Assembly: GCA_031261865.1 (NCBI GenBank)
Contig: JAISIV010000096.1
Span: 1 to 9,045, forward strand
Length of the DNA: 9,045 nt
Direction of reading: 5' to 3'
Origin: Lactobacillaceae bacterium
GTDB taxonomy: Bacteria > Bacillota > Bacilli > Lactobacillales > Lactobacillaceae
The translations under genes were made by a program, and so were the position numbers. Below the pieces are notes generated by a model. That model was given only the letters and a program-made list of their open reading frames with translations, did no database searches and was not told the DNA's origin. This document shows positions 1-5,558 of this stretch, one piece after another; position 1 is the stretch's first letter; each line of letters begins with the position of its first letter.

Positions 1-56
1 CCACTTAGATATCGCTGAACTATTTTTAGTTTTAATTCCTTCGAATATTTAGTCAT
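1..56 (-). CDS. IS3-family transposase OrfA, N-terminal 18 complete codons only (partial, runs off the window)
   Basis: From the ATG at 56-54 the minus strand encodes MTKYSKELKLKIVQRYLSG and then leaves the window. This pattern (a start followed by Y-S-x-E-[LF]-K-L-x-I-V-x-x-Y-L-x-G) is the usual beginning of IS150-group OrfA proteins, which carry a helix-turn-helix that binds the element's ends. A Shine-Dalgarno AGGGG (70-66) sits 9 nt upstream of the ATG, inside the 3' arm of the terminal hairpin. Only the N-terminus is visible, so whether the transposase is intact, and whether orfA is followed by a frameshifted orfB, cannot be judged. A host helix-turn-helix protein is the main alternative, but the terminal hairpin favours an IS. 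Confidence 0.68.
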   Translation of the reverse strand, partial: MTKYSKELKLKIVQRYLS

Positions 57-58
57 AC

Positions 59-103
59 AAAAAGACCCCTAACTTGGATTTAGTTCTCCAAGATTATGGG
101 GTC
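59..103 (-). terminator. Stem-loop with T-tract in the IS leader: terminator for leftward transcription, overlapping the orfA RBS
   Basis: The arms at 64-77 (GACCCCTAACTTGG) and 88-103 pair over 14 bp with two single-base bulges. The loop is 78-87. Read leftwards, the stem is followed by TTTTT (63-59), as in an intrinsic terminator. The orfA Shine-Dalgarno AGGGG (70-66) is buried in the 3' arm. The structure should stop transcripts arriving from the TM2 gene and hide the transposase RBS in any read-through RNA. Confidence 0.7.
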
Positions 104-123
104 GGTTCAAAGTATTGGAGCGG

Positions 124-450
124 TTAAACTGAAATATTGTCGTTTTCATCTGAAGGTTTTAGTAAACCTATTACACCTTCAATAACACCCAATAAAACCA
201 TCAAATAAGTGCCAATTGAGGCTGTCCCCCAGCCAGACATAGTAAGGATTACAGTTCCTAGCGTAACCGCTAGATAAACGATCCCAGTCTTAGGTTTTCC
301 TGAAATAAATTTATGGACCCCAAGAGATCCTAAAAAGATGGCCGCCACCGCGTAGGTCGTTTTATCTACGACGTGACTTGAGGTATCTGAAGATTTTTCA
401 ACATCGACTGATACCGGATTAGTTGGTGCTATCTTTTCGTCTTGTCTCAT
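124..450 (-). CDS. Small TM2-domain membrane protein
   Basis: This is a 108-aa protein from the preferred ATG at 450. An in-frame ATG at 471 would give 115 aa. After a hydrophilic, acidic N-terminus (about 30 residues) comes a TM2-type domain: a first helix around AVAAIFLGSLGVHKFISG, the conserved G-x-H-[KR]-F turn, and then a second hydrophobic region ending GVIEGVIGLL before a charged tail. TM2 proteins are small two-helix membrane proteins of poorly defined role. It is the last gene of the ABC operon, starting 38 nt after the permease stop. Neither start has a Shine-Dalgarno. I chose 450 because an extended -10 motif lies 6 nt before it, so the longer start would translate the promoter. 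If the gene is read only from the upstream operon, the 471 start becomes possible. An IS3-like end begins about 14 bp beyond the stop. Confidence 0.82.
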   Translation of the reverse strand: MRQDEKIAPTNPVSVDVEKSSDTSSHVVDKTTYAVAAIFLGSLGVHKFISGKPKTGIVYLAVTLGTVILTMSGWGTASIGTYLMVLLGVIEGVIGLLKPSDENDNISV

Positions 451-456
451 AACTAA

Positions 457-465
457 ATAGTAACA
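457..465 (-). promoter_or_regulatory. Extended -10 promoter candidate for a leaderless TM2 transcript
   Basis: The minus strand reads TGTTACTAT, a TGn extended -10 with hexamer TACTAT, followed by TTAGTT and then the ATG at 450. The expected transcription start is at or next to the A of the ATG. No good -35 is seen at 16-18 bp spacing, which extended -10 promoters tolerate. This is a prediction from motif and spacing only. Confidence 0.4.
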
Positions 466-488
466 AGACATTTTTAAAAGTTTGTGAA

Positions 489-1289
489 TTAAAGGTTTCT
501 TTTCTTAAATGAAATTACGGCAATTCCGTACAGTAAGACAACCCAGACGGTCCAGGTAATGATCATTTCGTTGTTTGATAAACGAGAAATCGATGCCACT
601 TTTTCATCAAAAAATTGGAGCGGCCAATAAACAATGACGTTAAACAAATTGTATTTCACAAAATGGAATGACTCATAAAAATATTGCATCAGAATTCCGT
701 TAATAATTTGACCAGCCAGCCAAGAAACAACGCCCAAAGTAATTGCAATCGCATTGGATTTTAATAAGGTGCTGATTAGTAATATCAAACCGCCTATCAA
801 AAAAATGACCATAAAGTTCGGAACTGAACCTTCAATAATTTGTTGAAAGAAATGTTTTGGAATTTTTAAATAGGCGCTGTGATTAGTTTGGCCGAAGTGC
901 TTTGTGTATCCAAAAATAAACGAAGTGACAATCGTCATCAAAGTACCGAAAATTGTCCAAACAATAAAATCAAACACTAGAGTCGTAACTTTACCGAAGA
1001 AAATCGCTAAACGACTGTTTCCTTTTGCAACCTGAACTTTAATCGTATCGAATTGAAATTCAGAGGTAATGATCTGAGCGAATTCAATCAACATGAATAG
1101 AAAAAGAAAAGGTGATAATAAACCGTCGTTACTCGTAAATGTATAGGCGTTATCTAAAATCGTCCTACCGGGAATGATTGATAACAGTAAAGCTAATGCC
1201 AATGGAGAGAAAGTGATAATGGCAGTGAAAACCAAAAAAGTTTTTTGATGAAGTTGTTTAAAAATTTCTTGTCTTAAAACTGAAAGCAT
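489..1289 (-). CDS. ABC-2 type transporter permease subunit (BcrB/lantibiotic-immunity-like)
   Basis: A 266-aa integral membrane protein with six predicted helices, roughly at 18-39, 57-77, 100-127, 156-177, 180-200 and 241-261, and a KKRNL C-terminus. The stretch around residues 69-100 (E-F-A-Q-I-I-T-S-E-F-Q-F-D-T-I-K then G-N-S-R and G-K) matches the region after helix 2 in ABC-2 permeases of the bacitracin/lantibiotic self-protection type. It should pair with the ATPase encoded just upstream. Its ATG shares one base with the ATPase stop (TAATG), and a strong AAGGAGG (1303-1297) lies inside the ATPase 3' end, so translation is coupled. The substrate is not visible in the sequence. Antimicrobial peptide export or immunity is a family-based guess, since no bacteriocin or two-component genes are in the window. 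Confidence 0.86.
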   Translation of the reverse strand: MLSVLRQEIFKQLHQKTFLVFTAIITFSPLALALLLSIIPGRTILDNAYTFTSNDGLLSPFLFLFMLIEFAQIITSEFQFDTIKVQVAKGNSRLAIFFGKVTTLVFDFIVWTIFGTLMTIVTSFIFGYTKHFGQTNHSAYLKIPKHFFQQIIEGSVPNFMVIFLIGGLILLISTLLKSNAIAITLGVVSWLAGQIINGILMQYFYESFHFVKYNLFNVIVYWPLQFFDEKVASISRLSNNEMIITWTVWVVLLYGIAVISFKKRNL

Positions 1290-2206
1290 TATTTGTCCTC
1301 CTTAATTAAATCAAGTACCGAATCTTCAAGCGTTTGCGAATTCTGAGAAAGATAAGTGATTTCAACTTTGGTTTTATTTAATACCGTTAAGAACGTGTTA
1401 ATCGTTTGTCCTTTTTCAAGGAAAACAGTAATACTGTTTGAATTTTTCTCAACACGGAAATCATTTGCCGAGAGCTCTTTAGAAAGTTCGTCAAGACCAA
1501 CTTGTACGCGAACTTCGAAAGAAACACTCTGATTAGATGCTGCTTCTAACTCGAACTGGTCTCTGGTAGTGGAGCTAATTATTTTCCCTTTATTAATGAT
1601 GACGATATCGTCGGCAACTAAATCTAATTCAGACAAAATATGGGATGAAATTAAAACACTACTTCCAGAATCAGCAATACTTCGTATTAAATCTCGCATC
1701 TGACGAACAGTCTGAGGATCAAGTCCATTTAGTGGCTCATCTAAAATGACTAATTCTGGATTATTTAAAAGGGCGATGGCAACACCTAAACGTTGCTTCA
1801 TACCTAGAGAATATTTACGTGATGCTCTTTTTGCAAATTCAGTGACAGCAGTCTTATCAGTAATTTCTTTTAATTCCGCTGCAGTCGCTTTTGGGGCATA
1901 CAAACGTAAATTATCCAAAGCATTCATATAAGGATAAATGCCGGGCGTTTCAATCAAAGAGCCGACTTTCTTTAATTGCTCAGTATGATTTTTGTCGATT
2001 CTTTGACCGTTGATTTGGATTTCACCGTTCTCATAATCGCTTAATCCGGCAATCGCTTTCATAATAGTTGTTTTACCAGCTCCATTGGGCCCGATTAAAC
2101 CAACTACTCTCCCTTTTTTGATTTGAAAACTGACATCAAACAAAACTTGTTTATCTTTAAAACGTTTATTGATGTGTTGGACATCAACTAAAACTTCATC
2201 GTTCAT
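1289..2206 (-). CDS. ABC transporter ATP-binding protein (BcrA-like)
   Basis: A 305-aa cytoplasmic ATPase that should power the adjacent ABC-2 permease. Visible motifs are Walker A GPNGAGKTT (39-47), a Q-loop region SLIETPGIYPYMNA in which Glu86 replaces the usual Gln, signature YSLGMKQRLG (132-141), Walker B LVILDEPLNGLD (152-163) with catalytic Glu157, and the switch His189 in SSH. The Glu-type Q-loop and the extra C-terminal domain (about 215-305) are normal for BcrA/lantibiotic-immunity ATPases. The start at 2206 is set by AAGGAG (2219-2214) 7 nt upstream. The in-frame ATG at 2248 would add MRQSFHC... and place that RBS inside the gene, so it is rejected. This is the first gene of the operon, divergent from the exporter at 2356. 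Confidence 0.9.
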   Translation of the reverse strand: MNDEVLVDVQHINKRFKDKQVLFDVSFQIKKGRVVGLIGPNGAGKTTIMKAIAGLSDYENGEIQINGQRIDKNHTEQLKKVGSLIETPGIYPYMNALDNLRLYAPKATAAELKEITDKTAVTEFAKRASRKYSLGMKQRLGVAIALLNNPELVILDEPLNGLDPQTVRQMRDLIRSIADSGSSVLISSHILSELDLVADDIVIINKGKIISSTTRDQFELEAASNQSVSFEVRVQVGLDELSKELSANDFRVEKNSNSITVFLEKGQTINTFLTVLNKTKVEITYLSQNSQTLEDSVLDLIKEDK

Positions 2207-2259
2207 TAAACTTCTCCTTCGAATTGAACAGTGAAACGATTGTCGCACAAATCAAACTT

Positions 2260-2276
2260 GAAAATTCTAAATTTTC
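2260..2276. repeat. Inverted repeat GAAAATT-CTA-AATTTTC
   Basis: A perfect 7-bp inverted repeat with a 3-bp centre. It contains the predicted -10 of the leftward operon and abuts direct repeat 1. It may be an operator, but AT-rich palindromes of this size also arise by chance. Confidence 0.5.
2264..2269 (-). promoter_or_regulatory. Predicted -10 box of the ATPase-permease-TM2 operon
   Basis: The minus strand reads TAGAAT here, about 58 nt before the ATPase ATG. The base of direct repeat 1 (2274) lies immediately upstream. At 17-bp spacing the -35 position (2292-2287) reads AATTTA, a poor match, so the promoter looks activator-dependent. The hexamer sits inside the inverted repeat at 2260-2276. 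Confidence 0.35.
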
Positions 2277-2327
2277 CAAAATCGGTTAAATTCATTCCAA
2301 AATCGGTTCAAAATTAAGATAAATCGG
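2274..2327. repeat. Three direct repeats phased at 21 bp in the divergent ABC promoter region
   Basis: TTCCAAAATCGGTT occurs exactly at 2274-2287 and 2295-2308, and the match extends to TTCCAAAATCGGTTnAA over 17 bp. The core AAATCGG recurs a third time at 2321-2327. The three cores start at 2279, 2300 and 2321, exactly 21 bp (two helical turns) apart, so all lie on one face of the DNA. This is the geometry of tandem response-regulator or LytTR-type sites. The regulator is not encoded in the window. Confidence 0.85.
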
Positions 2328-2340
2328 CCGTCCCAGTTTG

Positions 2341-2355
2341 GACTAGAATATAGTC
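2341..2355. promoter_or_regulatory. Operator-like inverted repeat GACTA-GAATA-TAGTC over the exporter -10 and start
   Basis: A perfect 5-bp inverted repeat with a 5-bp centre, ending immediately before the exporter ATG. It covers the candidate -10 TAGAAT (2344-2349) and the predicted transcription start. This is the expected place for a repressor, but the arms are short. Confidence 0.4.
2344..2349 (+). promoter_or_regulatory. Predicted -10 box for a leaderless ABC exporter transcript
   Basis: TAGAAT ends 6 nt before the ATG at 2356, which would place transcription initiation at or next to the start codon. The -35 position at 17-bp spacing (2321-2326) reads AAATCG, a poor match that coincides with the third direct-repeat core. 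No Shine-Dalgarno is present upstream of the ATG. Confidence 0.4.
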
Positions 2356-4131
2356 ATGAATAATCACGTTGACTACAAAGGTTTGAAACCCAAACACACA
2401 GTTGCACAAATGCTTAACTATTTATTTAGCAGCGTTTTTAAAAGAAAAGGATTAGTCATCGGCAATGTCTTATTACTCACTGTAATTGCCGGATTAGACT
2501 TCATCGTTCCCCAATTCACTTCAAATATCGTTAACCACATTGTTGATCAAAAAAGTTCTAATTATTTGGTTGGACAAATCGGATTAATGCTTGTTGTCGT
2601 CCTCTTGAGTGGAATTTTAAGTTTTTTGTCTACTTATCTAATGCAAAAACTCAGTTTGACTTCAATCGCCGACTTAAGAATCCGTTTATACAAATTCGTA
2701 ATCGGACAAGATTTTGGGTTCTTTCAAAATACTAAAACCGGTGATTTGATGACTCGTATGACCGGCGATGTATCAAACATGCAAAGCCTCATTAGCAGCG
2801 ATACCTTTGGAATTGTCGGTAGTATTTTTACGTTCGTTGCAGTCCTAATATTCCTATTTATCAAGAATTGGCAATTGGCATTATTGGTTTCACTTACCTT
2901 CCCACTTTTGTTTATCGCGATTCGCTTCTTTAGAGCAAAGATGAGTGCCGCTTTTGCTAAGTTTAGAAGCAACCAGTCGGTAATGGGGAATCAATTGCAA
3001 TCAACTCTAACTCAAATTGAATTAATCAAGAACTACACAACTGAAAATAAAGAAACCGACGAATTCAAAGACGTTGTCGATGAAGGAAACGAATACCAAT
3101 TGGAAGCAACAACTTGGGGTGCTATTTTTACACCAGTCGTTACTATCATCAACACGCTCGGTTTGGCCATCGTTTTATACGTTGGAGGAATTTCAGTAAT
3201 GGGTGGCAAGATGAACATCGGTGAACTTGTTGCCTACACTCAATACCTAACAATTTTGCAGAATCCGATTCGCTCGTTTTCACAAATAATTAACCGTGTC
3301 CAAAACGCTTTAATCAGTTTCGATCGCATTAGTGAATTAATGGAAGTCGAAGCGGCAGTTGTCGACAAACCGAATGCCAAGAAATTCCCTAAGACTCTTA
3401 AAAATGGAATCTCATTAAAGCACGTCTTTTTCAAATATGAAACAACTTCCGCCGACGCCCTTGAAGATGTGACTTTCGATATTCCGGTAGGAAAAACCAC
3501 TGCATTAGTTGGAAGAAGTGGTTCTGGTAAGTCGACAATTATCCGCTTACTGACTAGAATGTATGATCGCCAAAGTGGAGAAATTGATTTTGATAATTTA
3601 GATATCGAAGACATCAAAATTAAGTCTTTGCGAGAAAACATTTCTGTAGTCAGCCAAGACGTAACTATTGTCGACGGCACAGTTAGAGAAAATATTGAAT
3701 ACGGTTCGTCTAACGTCTCAGATAAAAAAATTATGGCAGCAGCGAAATTGGCTGATATCGATGAATTCATTCAGAAATTACCTGAAGGATTAAATACTCA
3801 AGTTGGTGAGCGCGGTATCAAATTATCCGGCGGACAAAAACAACGTCTTTCAATTGCTCGCGCCTTGTTGAAAGATGCTCCAATTGTCATATTAGATGAA
3901 GCAACCGCCGCTTTAGATAATGAATCCGAAAAAACGATTCAACACGCCCTAGATAACTTAATCGTAAAGAAAACCAGCATCGTAATCGCACACCGTTTAA
4001 GCACTATTCATAATGCTGATCAAATAGTTGTTATGAACGACGGTGAGGTCGTGGAGATCGGAACTCACGCTTCTCTTATCAAACATAAAAATGGGGCCTA
4101 CAAAAAGTTGTATGACGCGCAGTTTGAATAG
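2356..4131 (+). CDS. ABC exporter half-transporter (fused transmembrane domain and ATPase, ABCB/LmrA type)
   Basis: A 591-aa protein of normal length for the family. The N-terminal transmembrane domain (about 30-310) has six helices and is followed by an ATPase domain (about 350-591). The nucleotide-binding motifs are complete: A-loop Tyr361, Walker A GRSGSGKST (386-394), Q-loop Gln434, X-loop VGERG (483-487), signature LSGGQ (490-494), Walker B VILDEA with catalytic Glu515, and switch His546. Such proteins export lipids, drugs or peptides as dimers. With all catalytic residues canonical and no partner half beside it, a homodimer is likely, though a partner elsewhere is possible. It lacks the C39 peptidase domain of bacteriocin-maturing exporters. 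It is a single-gene unit, divergent from the BcrA-like operon. The start has no Shine-Dalgarno and may be leaderless. The substrate cannot be read from the sequence. Confidence 0.93.
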   Translation: MNNHVDYKGLKPKHTVAQMLNYLFSSVFKRKGLVIGNVLLLTVIAGLDFIVPQFTSNIVNHIVDQKSSNYLVGQIGLMLVVVLLSGILSFLSTYLMQKLSLTSIADLRIRLYKFVIGQDFGFFQNTKTGDLMTRMTGDVSNMQSLISSDTFGIVGSIFTFVAVLIFLFIKNWQLALLVSLTFPLLFIAIRFFRAKMSAAFAKFRSNQSVMGNQLQSTLTQIELIKNYTTENKETDEFKDVVDEGNEYQLEATTWGAIFTPVVTIINTLGLAIVLYVGGISVMGGKMNIGELVAYTQYLTILQNPIRSFSQIINRVQNALISFDRISELMEVEAAVVDKPNAKKFPKTLKNGISLKHVFFKYETTSADALEDVTFDIPVGKTTALVGRSGSGKSTIIRLLTRMYDRQSGEIDFDNLDIEDIKIKSLRENISVVSQDVTIVDGTVRENIEYGSSNVSDKKIMAAAKLADIDEFIQKLPEGLNTQVGERGIKLSGGQKQRLSIARALLKDAPIVILDEATAALDNESEKTIQHALDNLIVKKTSIVIAHRLSTIHNADQIVVMNDGEVVEIGTHASLIKHKNGAYKKLYDAQFE

Positions 4132-4166
4132 AAAAAGAGGTTCGCTTGTGGCGAACCTCTTTTTTT
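4132..4166. terminator. Strong bidirectional intrinsic terminator
   Basis: AGAGGTTCGC (4136-4145) and GCGAACCTCT (4151-4160) form a perfect 10-bp stem with a 5-nt loop. AAAA (4132-4135) lies on one side and a run of seven T on the other (4160-4166). It lies between the convergent exporter gene and the DUF606 gene and should stop transcription from both. Confidence 0.95.
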
Positions 4167-4177
4167 GAGCTATTTAA

Positions 4178-5155
4178 TTACCAGATTCTAACACCAACAA
4201 TCATCAAGACACCGATGAACATTACCGCAAGTCCAGCAACTTGAGTCCAGTTGATTTTGATCTTAGGAGAATTCCACCAGCCAAACTGTTGCACTAAAAG
4301 ACCAAATGCGATTTGTCCAAAATCGACAATTGCTGCTGTCATAACTTGACTTGTGGCCGTACGCAACCAATTTCTACCTAGGCCAACTAGAGCATTGAAA
4401 ATTCCACCAAGAAAATTAGTTGGTCGCAAAGTTTTAAACTGAGCGACCGTTGGAAACATTCTATGTTCTTTAATCAAAGTAACAATAAGCATAGCAACAA
4501 AACCAATAAAGAAAGCAAAGAAACTTGCTTGAATTGCTCCTAAAGGTGACGTTGGATTTCGATGAGCAAAACCATTAAGCATGCCGCCAAGAGCTCCGTT
4601 CATACTTTGTTGAATAGCAGTTAATCCACCAACTACGATTCCAAAAATACGCCATCCCAACCGGCCAACACCTGTTGAAGTCCCGATTTGATGGTCTCGC
4701 CTCTTATTGCTTAAAACAATGGCAATCCACAAGCCAACAATCAACAACAAAGTCCCGACTGCTCGATACAAAGTAAACGGAACAACATTAGAATTTAATA
4801 ATCCAAATGTGTCGATGAAAATCCCGGCTAAGATTTGTCCAATCAAAGGAAGCACAACGGTTTCCACGGCACCAACCTTCGGGAACAAAAGCACGTTAAC
4901 CGTGACGTAAAGTGCTCCAATAAATCCACCAAACCAAACGAACGCTGGCGTGTTTTTAACAAAATCCATAGAAGGAATCAAAGACTGTTTAGTAATCAAA
5001 GCGATTACCGCCAACAATATTGATGCCATCAAAAGTGAAGTTGTAATTGCCATAAAAGGCGATCCAACTTTATTTCTCAGATCAGCATTAATCGGGGTCA
5101 TATTTGCAAGCAAACCACCGACGATAATACCGACAAGTATATATATAACTATCAT
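4178..5155 (-). CDS. DMT-superfamily transporter, tandem DUF606 (YdcZ-like) protein
   Basis: A 325-aa polytopic membrane protein with about ten helices, made of two homologous halves. The first half is about 1-150 and the second about 168-325. Matching landmarks are GGLLANMTPINADLR (13-27) against GGLTAIQQSMNGALG (176-190), and GQILAGIFIDTFG (106-118) against GQIAFGLLVQQFG (280-292). Single DUF606 proteins are about 150 aa and often act as pairs, so this is a natural head-to-tail fusion. They belong to the drug/metabolite transporter superfamily, and substrates are mostly unknown. The start at 5155 is supported by GGGAG (5165-5161) 5 nt upstream. The gene stands alone, bounded by terminators on both sides. 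No substrate can be assigned. Confidence 0.88.
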   Translation of the reverse strand: MIVIYILVGIIVGGLLANMTPINADLRNKVGSPFMAITTSLLMASILLAVIALITKQSLIPSMDFVKNTPAFVWFGGFIGALYVTVNVLLFPKVGAVETVVLPLIGQILAGIFIDTFGLLNSNVVPFTLYRAVGTLLLIVGLWIAIVLSNKRRDHQIGTSTGVGRLGWRIFGIVVGGLTAIQQSMNGALGGMLNGFAHRNPTSPLGAIQASFFAFFIGFVAMLIVTLIKEHRMFPTVAQFKTLRPTNFLGGIFNALVGLGRNWLRTATSQVMTAAIVDFGQIAFGLLVQQFGWWNSPKIKINWTQVAGLAVMFIGVLMIVGVRIW

Positions 5156-5182
5156 TTTTTCTCCCTTATAAAAACGTTACCC

Positions 5183-5194
5183 GTAAAATTTTAC
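5183..5194. promoter_or_regulatory. Perfect palindrome GTAAAATTTTAC upstream of the DUF606 gene
   Basis: A 12-bp perfect palindrome centred about 34 nt upstream of the DUF606 start, in the only place its promoter or leader can lie. Part of it belongs to a direct repeat, ATTTTACATAA, at 5188-5198 and 5210-5220, the second copy lying in the neighbouring terminator. It is a possible operator. No clear -35/-10 pair could be chosen. Confidence 0.35.
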
Positions 5195-5196
5195 AT

Positions 5197-5239
5197 AAAA
5201 AAACGCCTTATTTTACATAAGACGTTTAGTATTTTTTTT
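5197..5239. terminator. Bidirectional intrinsic terminator between the 86-aa gene and the DUF606 gene
   Basis: AAACG-C-CTTAT (5201-5211) pairs with ATAAG-A-CGTTT (5217-5227), leaving one C/A mismatch and a 5-nt loop. Leftwards the stem runs into TTTTTTT (5203-5197). Rightwards it is followed by eight T (5232-5239). The leftward direction terminates the hydrolase/DUF998/86-aa cluster just after its last stop codon. Confidence 0.8.
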
Positions 5240-5240
5240 C

Positions 5241-5501
5241 TTAAGCACCAGTAGTTGATGAAGTGGTAATCGAATAAATAAAACCAATAACAGACATCAC
5301 GACATTGTTGAAGAACACATAAGTTGCCAACAACCAGATTAGCCATGGAATCCAAGAAAACAATGGGAGAACTTTCTTTTCAATAAAGAATTCGCGGGTT
5401 TTCATTCCTCCCCAAACCAAGATTCCGGCTGCAATAAGCCAGAGAACTTGTGGGAAGATCGTTCCAAAGTATTGGACAAAAGTGATAAATCCTTGAGACA
5501 T
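5241..5501 (-). CDS. Small two-helix membrane protein of unknown function
   Basis: An 86-aa protein, family not recognised. It has two hydrophobic segments, about 7-31 and 46-78, separated by a short charged stretch (MKTREFFIEKK, 33-43), and a Ser/Thr-rich tail ending TTGA. There are no cysteines and no cleavable signal. The second segment is Trp/Phe-rich. The start is supported by GAAGGA (5514-5509) 7 nt upstream. It is the last gene before a strong leftward terminator and follows the DUF998 gene by 57 nt with no terminator between, so it may be co-transcribed. A separate weak promoter in the gap cannot be excluded. Size and layout are compatible with a regulatory subunit of a larger membrane protein, but nothing in the sequence shows that. 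Confidence 0.8.
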   Translation of the reverse strand: MSQGFITFVQYFGTIFPQVLWLIAAGILVWGGMKTREFFIEKKVLPLFSWIPWLIWLLATYVFFNNVVMSVIGFIYSITTSSTTGA

Positions 5502-5558
5502 TAATTTTTCCTTCTTTCTTAACTGGATTAGTCTACCATAACGTAAATTAATTCAATA

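Larger units (their letters stand above)
1..109 (-). mobile_element. Left end of an IS3-family (IS150-like) insertion sequence, cut by the window edge
   Basis: On the minus strand this stretch reads as a terminal sequence starting TGAACCGACCCC (from 109), then a bulged stem-loop, then a ribosome binding site and the start of an IS3-type orfA. IS3-family elements begin 5'-TG and IS150-group members commonly carry such a hairpin between the end and orfA, so the outer boundary is placed at about 109. It lies only 14 bp beyond the stop codon of the TM2-domain gene. The other end is outside the window, so neither the inverted repeat nor the target duplication can be confirmed. The exact boundary is an inference. 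Confidence 0.6.

Noticed and set aside
1289..2206. Glu instead of Gln in the ATPase Q-loop as a sign of a broken enzyme
   Set aside because: This substitution is common in BcrA/lantibiotic-immunity ATPases, and Walker A, Walker B, signature and switch His are all intact.
2207..2248. Longer start for the BcrA-like ATPase at 2248
   Set aside because: It would place the strong AAGGAG (2219-2214) inside the gene and adds MRQSFHCSIRRRSL, which is not part of the ABC domain. The ATG at 2206 has correct RBS spacing.
2274..2327. CRISPR array or plasmid-type iterons
   Set aside because: Only three short copies, 7 to 17 bp, with 21-bp phasing and no spacers of constant length. There are no cas or replication genes nearby. 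The position between divergent promoters fits regulator sites.
3240..3770. 176-codon open frame antisense to the ABC exporter ATPase domain
   Set aside because: It lies wholly inside a gene with intact ABC motifs, has no RBS of note, and its translation resembles no protein. Other opposite-strand frames at 2724-2972, 3033-3218, 4707-5171, 5584-5787, 6304-6764 and 8606-8791 are the same kind of shadow.
2356..4131. Bacteriocin-processing exporter
   Set aside because: There is no N-terminal C39 peptidase domain and no small double-glycine precursor gene in the window.
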